From Paenibacillus pedocola (GTDB lineage Bacteria; Bacillota; Bacilli; Paenibacillales; Paenibacillaceae), in assembly GCF_031599675.1 (NCBI RefSeq), contig NZ_CP134223.1, forward strand, positions 5,996,501 through 6,060,500: a DNA stretch of 64,000 bases, in the 5' to 3' direction. The notes beneath the pieces were generated by a model. That model did no database searches and was not told where the DNA came from. It worked only from the letters and a program-made list of their open reading frames with translations. Below are positions 43,000-50,710 of this stretch, in pieces (positions within the stretch are counted from its first letter, which is position 1; every line of letters starts with the position of its first letter). A program made the translations under genes and the position numbers.

Positions 43000-43746
43000 T
43001 CAGGCCCACAACCCGCTGATCCAGCTCCACAAATTCTGCAGCATCTCCCAGAGAAAGAAACGTACCTTGGGAGCCTCTGCTTCTCCGCCCGCAGCTTTCC
43101 CTGCGGCAGAAACAGTTTGAACAGTCTCTTTGTCTGAAGCAGCTATCTTCCCGCCTGTTCCCTCCGCTGCGGCGGCAGAAGCAGTATCCGTCCCCTTAGC
43201 AGCAGCATCACCGGATCCTGCATCGATGAAGCAGAGCGGCGGGAAAAGCACGCACCACCAATTCTGTCCTTTCCCTGCCCCGAGGGTAACGCGCACAGCC
43301 TCATAATCTCCTGCCGGATATACGATTCCCCCGTACATCTTGGTCGGAAATGGAACTACGCCCAGTTCAACTTTATAGTCATACCCGATGCCTCTCTTCT
43401 GAAGTTCTCCGGCAACGAGTTCATTCAGCTCCGGCAAGTGACGTCTGATCAAGGCCCGTGCCTGCTCCAGGCTCTGCGGATCTTCAAGTGCGGAGACCCA
43501 CTGGTTCATCTGTTCAACAATTTTATCGCGGATCTGGCGTTTGACCAGCTGGTCTGCAGCTCCGTCCGAATTCGCCAGAATACGCAGGCGGATGGATTCC
43601 TGCGGAATCGTAACCTCTGCTACAGCAGCATCACTCTTTTGTCCTTCCCAAACCATCATAAGCACCATCAAAAAAGAAAATAAAATAGCAGTATACTTAA
43701 AAGTTACCCGTAAGGAATCCTGTCTTTCCGGCGATATAAATCTCAT
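43000..43746 (-). CDS. spoIIR: Stage II sporulation protein R
   Basis: SpoIIR is made in the forespore, crosses to the septum and triggers SpoIIGA to process pro-sigma-E. The 248-residue product has one N-terminal membrane or signal helix (YTAILFSFLMVLMMVWEG) and the SpoIIR domain: IRLRILANSDGAADQLVKRQ, YDYKVELGVVPFPTKMYGG and AVRVTLGAGKGQNWWCVLFP with PLCFID. A low-complexity Ala/Gly/Thr tail of about 65 residues then ends in a hydrophobic segment. The ATG at 43746 has a modest ribosome site. A sigma-F-like promoter lies just upstream. Confidence 0.95.
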   Translation of the reverse strand: MRFISPERQDSLRVTFKYTAILFSFLMVLMMVWEGQKSDAAVAEVTIPQESIRLRILANSDGAADQLVKRQIRDKIVEQMNQWVSALEDPQSLEQARALIRRHLPELNELVAGELQKRGIGYDYKVELGVVPFPTKMYGGIVYPAGDYEAVRVTLGAGKGQNWWCVLFPPLCFIDAGSGDAAAKGTDTASAAAAEGTGGKIAASDKETVQTVSAAGKAAGGEAEAPKVRFFLWEMLQNLWSWISGLWA

Positions 43747-43782
43747 TTCCAGCAGCCCCTCTCCCTGAACCTCTTATGTCTT

Positions 43783-43812
43783 CAGTATGTCCGGAGAAGA
43801 GAGACTGCAAAC
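43783..43812 (-). promoter_or_regulatory. Candidate sigma-F promoter of spoIIR
   Basis: On the minus strand GGACATACTG (43783-43792) fits the sigma-F -10 consensus GGNNANAHTR fully. After a 15-bp spacer, GTTTG (43808-43812) differs from GYWTA at one base. spoIIR is a known sigma-F gene. Confidence 0.65.
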
Positions 43813-43861
43813 CTATCAATCTATTAAAAGTTTACTAAGGTGCCAATGGACTTAGGGCCGA

Positions 43862-45028
43862 TTAGAAATGCAAGGCAGATGCTGGCAGCTCCTCCTCCAC
43901 ATCCTGTCCGTAAAGCAGCACGCTCATGGCAATGCCCATGCTGGCCATATTGATTACAACCGAGGTGCCTCCGTAGCTGATGAACGGAAGTGTAATACCA
44001 GTCAGCGGCATAAGTCCGATGTACGCGCCGATGTTCTCAAGGATCTGATACAGCAGCATAGCCACGATGCCGATAATCAGAAACGGGCCTGCCCGGTCTT
44101 TGCACTCCAGAGCGATCAGAATCATCCGGTGAATGAGAATAAAAAACAGCAGCAGGAGCAGCGATGCTCCGATGAACCCGAACTCTTCCGCAATCTGTGC
44201 AAAGATCGCATCTGAGTAGATCACCGGAATTTTATTCGACTGGACGGATCCGCCCTGCAGATATCCTTCTCCGCTCATTCCGCCCGAGGCGATCGCTATT
44301 TTGGCATTGCGCGTCTGATAGCTGTCATCACTGCTTGCCAGCTCCGGCACGAGCCAAGGGTCGAAGCGTTTGATGAAATGCTCACGGCCGATGGTTGTAC
44401 TCATAAAATCTGTCACTTGCTCGTGATAATGGATATAGCTGTAGATGAAGCCCAAGAGTGCAAACCCGGCAATCATCAGGCCAATCAGTGCATGGGTCCA
44501 TTTAATCCGGCCGATCCACAGCAGGCCCACCAGGATCACCATATAGCTAAGTGCATTGCCCAGGTCATTCTGGCTGATGACCACCGCGAATGGCAGCAGG
44601 GCCACCAGACTCAGCGGCACAATGTCGCGCCAAAAGAGGAGCTGGCTTTTATTTTTACGGACCAGCAGAGAGGCTAGCGCCAGAATGAGCACCAGCTTAA
44701 ACAGTTCGGCAGGCTGAAAACTGAAGGATCCCACACTAAGCCAGCCCTTCGCCCCGTACTTCACCGTCCCGAAAAGACTCACAAGCACCAGAATCCCTAC
44801 GCCTCCTAAATAAATGTAGAGCGCAAGTTTAACAAGCAGGCGGTAATCAAACAAAGACAATCCGAAAAAAGCCACAAACCCCAGCCCGTACCATCGGATC
44901 ATCTGCAGGTGCATCCCGTCTTCATCCCGCCCGTGCGTCACACTGTATATCGATAAGATACTGACAGCCATCAGCATAAGCAGCACAACAACAATGACAC
45001 CGTCTATCTTTTTGACTCGCTGCAGCAT
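43862..45028 (-). CDS. FtsW/RodA/SpoVE family peptidoglycan glycosyltransferase (downstream copy)
   Basis: SEDS-family proteins polymerise lipid II into glycan strands. The 388-residue protein has about ten hydrophobic helices, the start motif IYSVTHGRDEDG, the internal motifs FQPAELFKLVLILALA and VISQNDLGNALSY, and the conserved YSDAIFAQIAEEFGFIG with the presumed catalytic Asp. The end reads PLTGITLPFISYGGTS. It is a tandem paralogue of the gene at 45243, very alike along its whole length. Position near spoIIR and the duplication make a sporulation-linked or shape role possible, but ftsW, rodA and spoVE cannot be told apart here. Confidence 0.9.
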   Translation of the reverse strand: MLQRVKKIDGVIVVVLLMLMAVSILSIYSVTHGRDEDGMHLQMIRWYGLGFVAFFGLSLFDYRLLVKLALYIYLGGVGILVLVSLFGTVKYGAKGWLSVGSFSFQPAELFKLVLILALASLLVRKNKSQLLFWRDIVPLSLVALLPFAVVISQNDLGNALSYMVILVGLLWIGRIKWTHALIGLMIAGFALLGFIYSYIHYHEQVTDFMSTTIGREHFIKRFDPWLVPELASSDDSYQTRNAKIAIASGGMSGEGYLQGGSVQSNKIPVIYSDAIFAQIAEEFGFIGASLLLLLFFILIHRMILIALECKDRAGPFLIIGIVAMLLYQILENIGAYIGLMPLTGITLPFISYGGTSVVINMASMGIAMSVLLYGQDVEEELPASALHF

Positions 45029-45180
45029 AGGAAGAACCCCTGACTGTATTCGAATTTTGCCTTACCGGCTTATCCATCGCAATCACACAAAACTGGAAGA
45101 TTCCGTTATTTCCCATTCTAAAGCAACCTGTGGGTCCAATACAATTTTTTATTATCGGTCCATAAATTCCCTCCTGCAGC

Positions 45181-45226
45181 AAAAGAAAAACCGCCGGTCC
45201 CCATCTCAGATGGAGCCGGCGGTTTA
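45181..45226 (-). terminator. Terminator between the two SEDS-family genes
   Basis: ACCGCCGG-CCATC and GATGG-CCGGCGGT form a long stem followed by TTTTTC on the minus strand. The downstream copy therefore probably has a promoter of its own in the 150 bp between. Confidence 0.9.
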
Positions 45227-45242
45227 TTAAGCGTTCATAGTA

Positions 45243-46427
45243 TTAGCCTTGTTTCGCAGCTGCGGGATAGCTAGCAGGAGCCGGCAGATTCTCTTCGACT
45301 TCCCGTCCGTGGAGACGCACGCTCATCACCAGGCCAATGCTCGCCATGTTAATCAGGAGCGAGGTCCCCCCAAAGCTGATGAACGGCAGGGTGATGCCGG
45401 TGAGCGGCATGAGTCCGATAAACGCTCCAATGTTCTCGAAAATCTGGTACAGAATCATCGCCACGATGCCGACTATCAGGAACGGGCCGCCGCGGTCTTT
45501 GCATTCCAGGGCAATTAGAATCATCCGGTGAATCAGAATAAAATAAAGCAGCAGCAGCAGCGCTGAGCCGACAAACCCGAATTCCTCGGCAATCTGCACA
45601 AAGATCGAGTCGGAATACGTATAAGGCACCCGGTCCGTCTGAACGGAGCTGCCTTCCATATATCCTTCCCCGCTCATGCCGCCTGAGGCAATCGCCAGCT
45701 TGGCATTTTTGGTATGATAGCTGGCCTTGGCCGTTGCTTCCTCAGGAACCAGCCAAGGGTCAAACCGTTCCACCCAGTGCGAGCGGCCGATATCCGTAAG
45801 GAAGGTCTTGATCTGATCATGATAGTGTATATAGCTCATTATTCCGGCAGCCGCCGTACTCGCTATGACCAGCAGACCAATCAGCGCATGCGAAAATTTA
45901 ATATTCCCGATCCACAGCAGACCCACCAGAATTACGATATAGGAGAGCGCATTCCCGAGGTCATTTTGACTGATTACGATCAGAAAAGGCAGTATGGTAA
46001 GCAGACCCAGCGGCACGACATCCTTCCAGAAAAGCAGCCTGTTCTTGTTCTTTCGGACCAGCACTGCCGCCAGAAACAGGATCAGAATCAGCTTAAACAG
46101 TTCCGCCGGCTGAAGGCTGAATCCGCCGAACTTCAACCAGCCCTGGGCGCCGTTCTGCGTTTTACCGATAAAGCTGACCAGGACCAGTATCCCGATCCCG
46201 GTAATATAGATATAGAGCGCATATTTGACGATCAGCCGGTAATCAATAAACGTCAATCCGAGAAAGGCAACCATGCCGAGAATATAGAACTTGATCATCT
46301 TGATGTGCATCCCGTTCAGATCTTCTCTTCCATGGGTCACACTGTATATAGAGAAAATGCTGATGACCATCAGCAGTAATAGGACAATTACGATAGCACC
46401 GTCAATCTTTTTAATCTTCTGAAGCAT
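45243..46427 (-). CDS. FtsW/RodA/SpoVE family peptidoglycan glycosyltransferase (upstream copy)
   Basis: This SEDS-family lipid II polymerase has 394 residues. It matches the neighbouring copy motif for motif: IYSVTHGREDLNG, LQPAELFKLILILFLA, VISQNDLGNALSY, YSDSIFVQIAEEFGFVG (catalytic Asp region) and PLTGITLPFISFGGTS. Differences cluster in the extracellular loop (HYHDQIKTFLTDIGRSHW) and at the tail, which adds PAPASYPAAAKQG. The ATG at 46427 has AAGGAGACAG upstream. It lies between prmC and the second copy, where Bacillus subtilis has other genes. Confidence 0.9.
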   Translation of the reverse strand: MLQKIKKIDGAIVIVLLLLMVISIFSIYSVTHGREDLNGMHIKMIKFYILGMVAFLGLTFIDYRLIVKYALYIYITGIGILVLVSFIGKTQNGAQGWLKFGGFSLQPAELFKLILILFLAAVLVRKNKNRLLFWKDVVPLGLLTILPFLIVISQNDLGNALSYIVILVGLLWIGNIKFSHALIGLLVIASTAAAGIMSYIHYHDQIKTFLTDIGRSHWVERFDPWLVPEEATAKASYHTKNAKLAIASGGMSGEGYMEGSSVQTDRVPYTYSDSIFVQIAEEFGFVGSALLLLLYFILIHRMILIALECKDRGGPFLIVGIVAMILYQIFENIGAFIGLMPLTGITLPFISFGGTSLLINMASIGLVMSVRLHGREVEENLPAPASYPAAAKQG

Positions 46428-46528
46428 ATTCTGTCTCCTTACTCAGTACTGGAGCTTCCAGTTCACGCTTAGGGTAGAAGTCCCGTCAATTCTATTGTAA
46501 AGGAAGGGGCAGCAAAAATACAATTTCA

Positions 46529-46555
46529 CCGCAGTGTATTCGTCTAACACTGCGG
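46529..46555 (-). terminator. Hairpin after prmC (possible terminator)
   Basis: CCGCAGTGT and ACACTGCGG form a perfect nine-bp stem with a nine-base loop. It is 20 bp downstream of prmC but has no T-run, so termination is uncertain. Confidence 0.45.
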
Positions 46556-46574
46556 GGGACCTTACCGGGACCCG

Positions 46575-47498
46575 CTAACGGGCGATGCCCAGCACATGGC
46601 GGGGAATTCCCGCGAGATCGTCGATCGTGACGATCTCGTTCCAGTGGCCCGCGGCGCGCAGCAGCGCGGCCACCTGCCCGGCCTGGCCCTGGCCGAGCTC
46701 AAAGCCGACCAGGCGCGGGGCTGCCGGAAGCAGCGGCAGCTGCTCCATCATGCGGCGGTACGGGTCCAGCCCGTCATCGCCGCCATCCAGCGCCGTGCGC
46801 GGCTCATGGTCGCGCACCTCGCGCTGCAGCCCGGCGATGTCGCCGCCGGGAATATACGGCGGGTTGGAGACGACAATATCCGTCTCCATCCCCGCAAACG
46901 GCTCGAGCAGGTCGCCGAGCCGCAGGTCCACCGCCGCGCCGTGCCGCTGCGCGTTGCGGCCGGCCACGGCCAGCGCGCCGGGCGATATGTCGCCGGCCGA
47001 GACCCGCCACGCCGGCGCTTCCGCCGCCAGCGTGACGGAGATCGCACCGCTGCCGGCGCCGATATCGACGGCGGTCAGCGGTCTTGCCCCGCGCGCGTCG
47101 CCTGCGGCGGCGGGAACAAGCCCGTCCGGCCACAGCTCAGCGCCGTACTTCAGGATGGCCTCGACGAGCAGCTCCGTCTCCGGCCGCGGAATCAGCACGT
47201 CCGGCGTCACTTCGAACGCCCGGCCGTAAAATTCCTGCTCGCCGATGATATACTGCACCGGCTCGCCGGCCGCCCGGCGGTTCACTCCGGCCTCCCAGGC
47301 CGCCTTTACCGCAGCGGGAAAAGGATCCGCCAGCGCCATATAATAGGCGGCACCGGACAAGCCCAGCACATGCTCCAGCAGGAGCTGGCTGCTGCGCTGC
47401 GGCTCATTGCACCCGCTTTTGTCCAAAAAAGAAGAAGCCTCCGCAAAGGCTTCCCGGATGCTTTGCAATTCCGACATGACATAGAAGTCGTGTTTCAA
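46575..47498 (-). CDS. prmC: Peptide chain release factor N5-glutamine methyltransferase
   Basis: It methylates the Gln of the GGQ motif in release factors, here encoded by the adjacent prfA. The 307-residue product has the N-terminal helical domain, LIPRPETELLVEAIL, a SAM-binding ADIGAGSGAISVTLA-type loop (VDIGAGSGAISV) and the catalytic NPPY motif (VVSNPPYIPGGD). A TTG at 47498 starts the protein and its ribosome site lies inside the end of prfA, 4 bp away, so translation is coupled. The sequence from 46600 to 47300 is unusually GC-rich compared with the rest of the window. Confidence 0.94.
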   Translation of the reverse strand: MKHDFYVMSELQSIREAFAEASSFLDKSGCNEPQRSSQLLLEHVLGLSGAAYYMALADPFPAAVKAAWEAGVNRRAAGEPVQYIIGEQEFYGRAFEVTPDVLIPRPETELLVEAILKYGAELWPDGLVPAAAGDARGARPLTAVDIGAGSGAISVTLAAEAPAWRVSAGDISPGALAVAGRNAQRHGAAVDLRLGDLLEPFAGMETDIVVSNPPYIPGGDIAGLQREVRDHEPRTALDGGDDGLDPYRRMMEQLPLLPAAPRLVGFELGQGQAGQVAALLRAAGHWNEIVTIDDLAGIPRHVLGIAR

Positions 47499-47502
47499 AG
47501 CA

Positions 47503-48573
47503 TTATTCTCCTTTTTCCATCAATTCCGCTTGTTCCGCAATCGACAGTGCCGAAATAATATCCGTAATCTCCCCGTTCATTACCTGCTCCAGACGGTGTA
47601 GGGTAAGGCCGATACGGTGATCCGTTACCCGGCTCTGCGGGAAGTTATAGGTGCGGATCCGCTCACTGCGGTCGCCTGTGCCGACTTTGCTCTTGCGTTC
47701 TCCGGCATATTTCGCTTCCTCTTCCTGACGCTTGAGGTCGGAGATACGGGCACGCAGTACCTGCAGCGCCTTCTCTTTGTTGGAGTTCTGCGATTTGCCG
47801 TCCTGACAGGTGGCTACAATACCTGTAGGTACATGCGTTACACGGACTGCAGATTTGGTTGTATTAACTGACTGTCCGCCCGCTCCGCTGGAACAGAAGG
47901 TATCGACACGGATGTCTTTATCGTGAATTTCGATCTCGAATTCTTCCGCTTCCGGCATAACCGCCACGGTTGAAGTTGAGGTATGAATCCGTCCGCCGGA
48001 TTCTGTGGCCGGAATACGCTGAACACGGTGTGCGCCGCTCTCATATTTCATCTTGCTGTACGCACCGCGGCCGTTAATAAGGAAGATAACTTCCTTGAAG
48101 CCGCCCAGGTCATTCGTATTCACATCCATCAGCTCGACGCGCCAGCCTTGGGCATCGGCATAACGGGTGTACATCCGGTACAGGTCAGAGGCAAACAATG
48201 CCGCTTCATCTCCGCCGGCCGCGCCGCGGATTTCGACGATTACGTTCTTGTCGTCATTCGGGTCTTTCGGCAGCAGCAGGATACGGATTTTCTCCTCCAG
48301 CTCCACCTGGCGTGAGGAAAGGTCGTCAATTTCCATTTTGACCATTTCCTTCATTTCATCATCAAGCTTCTCGGCCTGCATCATCTTGGCTGCCTCAAGC
48401 TCTTCCATTACATTTTTATATTCAGCATAGGCCTCAAAGGCAGGCTGCAGATCAGATTGTTCTTTGGAATAGTCCCTCAGTTTCTTACTGTCGTTTGCAA
48501 CATCCGGGTCACAAAGCAGTTCACTGAGTTTCTCATAGCGGTCCGCCAATGATTGCAATCGGTCCAACAACAA
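47503..48573 (-). CDS. prfA: Peptide chain release factor 1
   Basis: It reads UAA and UAG stop codons and releases the finished peptide. The 356-residue product has the PxT codon-recognition motif (RIPATES), the universal SSGAGGQSVNTTKSAVR motif with GGQ, and the N-terminal coiled-coil domain. The start lies at a run of three TTG codons (48573, 48570, 48567) seven to thirteen bases after GGAGAGGTG; which is used is uncertain. An extended -10 promoter is upstream. It is followed at once by prmC. Confidence 0.97.
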   Translation of the reverse strand: MLLDRLQSLADRYEKLSELLCDPDVANDSKKLRDYSKEQSDLQPAFEAYAEYKNVMEELEAAKMMQAEKLDDEMKEMVKMEIDDLSSRQVELEEKIRILLLPKDPNDDKNVIVEIRGAAGGDEAALFASDLYRMYTRYADAQGWRVELMDVNTNDLGGFKEVIFLINGRGAYSKMKYESGAHRVQRIPATESGGRIHTSTSTVAVMPEAEEFEIEIHDKDIRVDTFCSSGAGGQSVNTTKSAVRVTHVPTGIVATCQDGKSQNSNKEKALQVLRARISDLKRQEEEAKYAGERKSKVGTGDRSERIRTYNFPQSRVTDHRIGLTLHRLEQVMNGEITDIISALSIAEQAELMEKGE

Positions 48574-48656
48574 GGGAATTCACCTCTCCTGGTTCAATAT
48601 ATTCGATAAAATACTTAAAATTATGGATTACAATAACAATAGATATACGACTTTAT

Positions 48657-48665
48657 ATTATATCA
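48657..48665 (-). promoter_or_regulatory. Extended -10 promoter of prfA
   Basis: TATAAT (48657-48662) preceded by TGA on the minus strand, with no good -35, lies about 90 bp upstream of prfA. The remaining part of the 302-bp gap (48666-48798) shows no gene. Confidence 0.5.
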
Positions 48666-48798
48666 CCAATTCTGCTTATTGGCTACAGTGCAAGTACATA
48701 GAAAGCAAATCTTTTGATAAAAGGTTCTTACTCCCCTAATCGTACAGCCCTGTATTCTAGTATGCAGTAACTTTAGCGATGATATTCCATTCAGCCTG

Positions 48799-48845
48799 TA
48801 AAAAAGAAGCCATTCCGGAGCGGAAACCCGCCACGAAATGGCCTC
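48799..48845 (-). terminator. Terminator of ychF
   Basis: GAGGCCATTTCG and CCGGAATGGCTTC arms, with some mismatches, bracket a GC-rich inner stem, followed by TTTTTT on the minus strand, 30 bp after ychF. Confidence 0.85.
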
Positions 48846-48875
48846 TCTATCTTCAAGCGTTATAAGCAGAAGTGT

Positions 48876-49976
48876 CTATACGTTGAAACGGAAATGCATA
48901 ACATCGCCGTCCTGAACGAGATATTCCTTGCCTTCCAGACGGAGCTGTCCGCGTTCCTTGGCACCGTTCATGGAACCGGCAGCCAAAAGGTCGGCATAAG
49001 CCACAACTTCCGCACGGATAAAGCCGCGTTCGAAGTCCGTATGAATAACACCGGCTGCTCCAGGCGCTTTGGTACCCTTGCGGATCGTCCAGGCGCGGAC
49101 TTCCTGCACCCCTGCAGTGAAGTAAGTGTACAAGCCCAGCAGCTTGTAGGCTGCTTTGATCAGGCGGTTAAGCCCGGATTCCTGCAGGCCCAGCTCTTCG
49201 AGGAACATGGCTTTGTCTTCGCCTTCCAGCTCAGCAATCTCCGCTTCCACTTTGGCGCTAATCGGCACCACTTCGGCGTTCTCGCCTGCTGCGAACTCGC
49301 GTACCTGTTGAACATACGGGTTTTCTTCAGCCGTAGCCACTTCATCCTCGCCCACGTTAGCCGCATACAGTACAGGCTTCAGGGTCAGCAGGTGCAGATC
49401 GCGTACGATCAGACGCTCGTCATCAGACAATTCCACGCTGCGCGCAGGCTGGTCTTGATAGAGAGCTTCCTTGACGCGCTCCAGAACTTCAACTTCCTGG
49501 GCGTATTTCTTGTCGCCGCCCTTGATGTTTTTGCGGGAGCGTTCGATGCGTTTCTCGATGCTCTCCAGGTCAGCCAGAATGAGCTCCAGGTTGATCGTCT
49601 GGATGTCGCTGATCGGATTAACTTTACCGTCTACATGCGTAACATTCTCATCCACAAAGCAGCGTACGACATGAACAATCGCATCCACCTCACGGATATG
49701 AGCCAGGAACTTGTTGCCCAGGCCTTCACCCTTGCTCGCGCCGCGCACAAGCCCGGCAATATCAACAAATTCAAAGGCGGTCGGAACCGTCTTGTTCGGC
49801 TGCACCAGCTCGGTCAGCTTATCGAGACGTTCGTCCGGCACTTCCACGACACCTACGTTCGGGTCAATGGTGCAGAAGGGATAGTTTGCGGATTCTGCGC
49901 CCGCTTGTGTGATTGCATTAAATAGTGTGGATTTACCAACGTTTGGCAGTCCAACGATACCAGCTTTCAAAGCCAT
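48876..49976 (-). CDS. ychF: Redox-regulated ATPase YchF (Obg-like)
   Basis: This TRAFAC-class P-loop protein of the Obg family prefers ATP, binds ribosomes and affects stress responses. The 366-residue product has the G1 motif GLPNVGKSTLFNAI, the G3 motif DIAGLVRGASKGEGLGN, the altered G4 region that sets nucleotide choice (VLYAANVGEDEV), a coiled-coil insert and the C-terminal TGS domain (TFFTAG-like YTYFTAGVQEVRAWT) ending in DGDVMHFRFNV. The ATG at 49976 follows GGAGTTG. Confidence 0.97.
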   Translation of the reverse strand: MALKAGIVGLPNVGKSTLFNAITQAGAESANYPFCTIDPNVGVVEVPDERLDKLTELVQPNKTVPTAFEFVDIAGLVRGASKGEGLGNKFLAHIREVDAIVHVVRCFVDENVTHVDGKVNPISDIQTINLELILADLESIEKRIERSRKNIKGGDKKYAQEVEVLERVKEALYQDQPARSVELSDDERLIVRDLHLLTLKPVLYAANVGEDEVATAEENPYVQQVREFAAGENAEVVPISAKVEAEIAELEGEDKAMFLEELGLQESGLNRLIKAAYKLLGLYTYFTAGVQEVRAWTIRKGTKAPGAAGVIHTDFERGFIRAEVVAYADLLAAGSMNGAKERGQLRLEGKEYLVQDGDVMHFRFNV

Positions 49977-50149
49977 TTATATGACAACTCCTATTTTCGG
50001 TTGTATTGATCCACCGCATAATTACCGACTTGATCTAAACCATTATATATTAGAACAAAACCTCCAGCAACAGCGGATGTACCGGGGGTGTGCCAATTAA
50101 AAGGCGGCCGCGGTCAACAGGCAAATCAGATTCAGCCAGCTCCATACGC

Positions 50150-50172
50150 CAAAAAGACCCCCGAAGGAGTCT
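50150..50172 (-). terminator. Terminator of the GNAT gene
   Basis: AGACTCC, a TTCG loop and GGGGTCT (one G-U) are followed by TTTTTGG on the minus strand. Confidence 0.75.
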
Positions 50173-50198
50173 GATATGCCATTAGTAAGGCGGTCATT

Positions 50199-50669
50199 CT
50201 ACAGTTTTTTGGACATAGTGATGTCGGTGATCTGGAAGCCCATTTTTTGATACAGCTTAAAGGCCCGGTCATTGTCCCCAAAGACATGCAGGCCAATCCG
50301 CGTCACATTCATTTTACGGGCTTCTTCATCCAGGGCGGTCAGCGCCATAGATCCGTATCCATTCCGTTGATAGGGTTCAAAGATATAGAAGTCATAGATG
50401 AAAGCTTCTTTGCCCTGGCGTCCTTCAATCACGTTGAACCAGATGTATCCGGCCTGGGCATCGCTCTCCGTCTCCACAATGGAATATAGGTAGGCACCTT
50501 CTGTGTACAGGCCGTGAGGCAGATAACGGGTCATTTCTTCCTGTGACAGCTTCATTGCCGTCTCTTTTTCCCATGCACCGATTCTTATTTTATCCTCTGC
50601 ATAATCACGGGTAGATTGTTGTAAAAAAAACTGAAATGTCGGTTCGTCCATTTGGACCAGTTTAATCAT
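50199..50669 (-). CDS. GNAT family N-acetyltransferase
   Basis: It transfers an acetyl group from acetyl-CoA to an unknown amine. The 156-residue product starts at ATG 50669 with AAGAGGG upstream (MIKLVQMDEPTFQ). A longer frame up to 50981 is an overlap with fni in another frame and is rejected. The acetyl-CoA motif A is visible as IFEPYQRNGYGSMALTALDE, preceded by the strand KEAFIYDFYIF and followed by LHVFGDNDRAFKLYQKMGF. It is 41 bp after fni and may share its transcript. Confidence 0.88.
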   Translation of the reverse strand: MIKLVQMDEPTFQFFLQQSTRDYAEDKIRIGAWEKETAMKLSQEEMTRYLPHGLYTEGAYLYSIVETESDAQAGYIWFNVIEGRQGKEAFIYDFYIFEPYQRNGYGSMALTALDEEARKMNVTRIGLHVFGDNDRAFKLYQKMGFQITDITMSKKL

Positions 50670-50710
50670 TAGCTTTCGCCCTCTTACTTCCTTAAAATGT
50701 CGTCTTGCTT

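Noticed and set aside
46596..47558. Plus-strand frames of 214 and 320 codons opposite prmC
   Set aside because: They arise from the high GC content, which lowers stop frequency; no ribosome site or recognisable motif.
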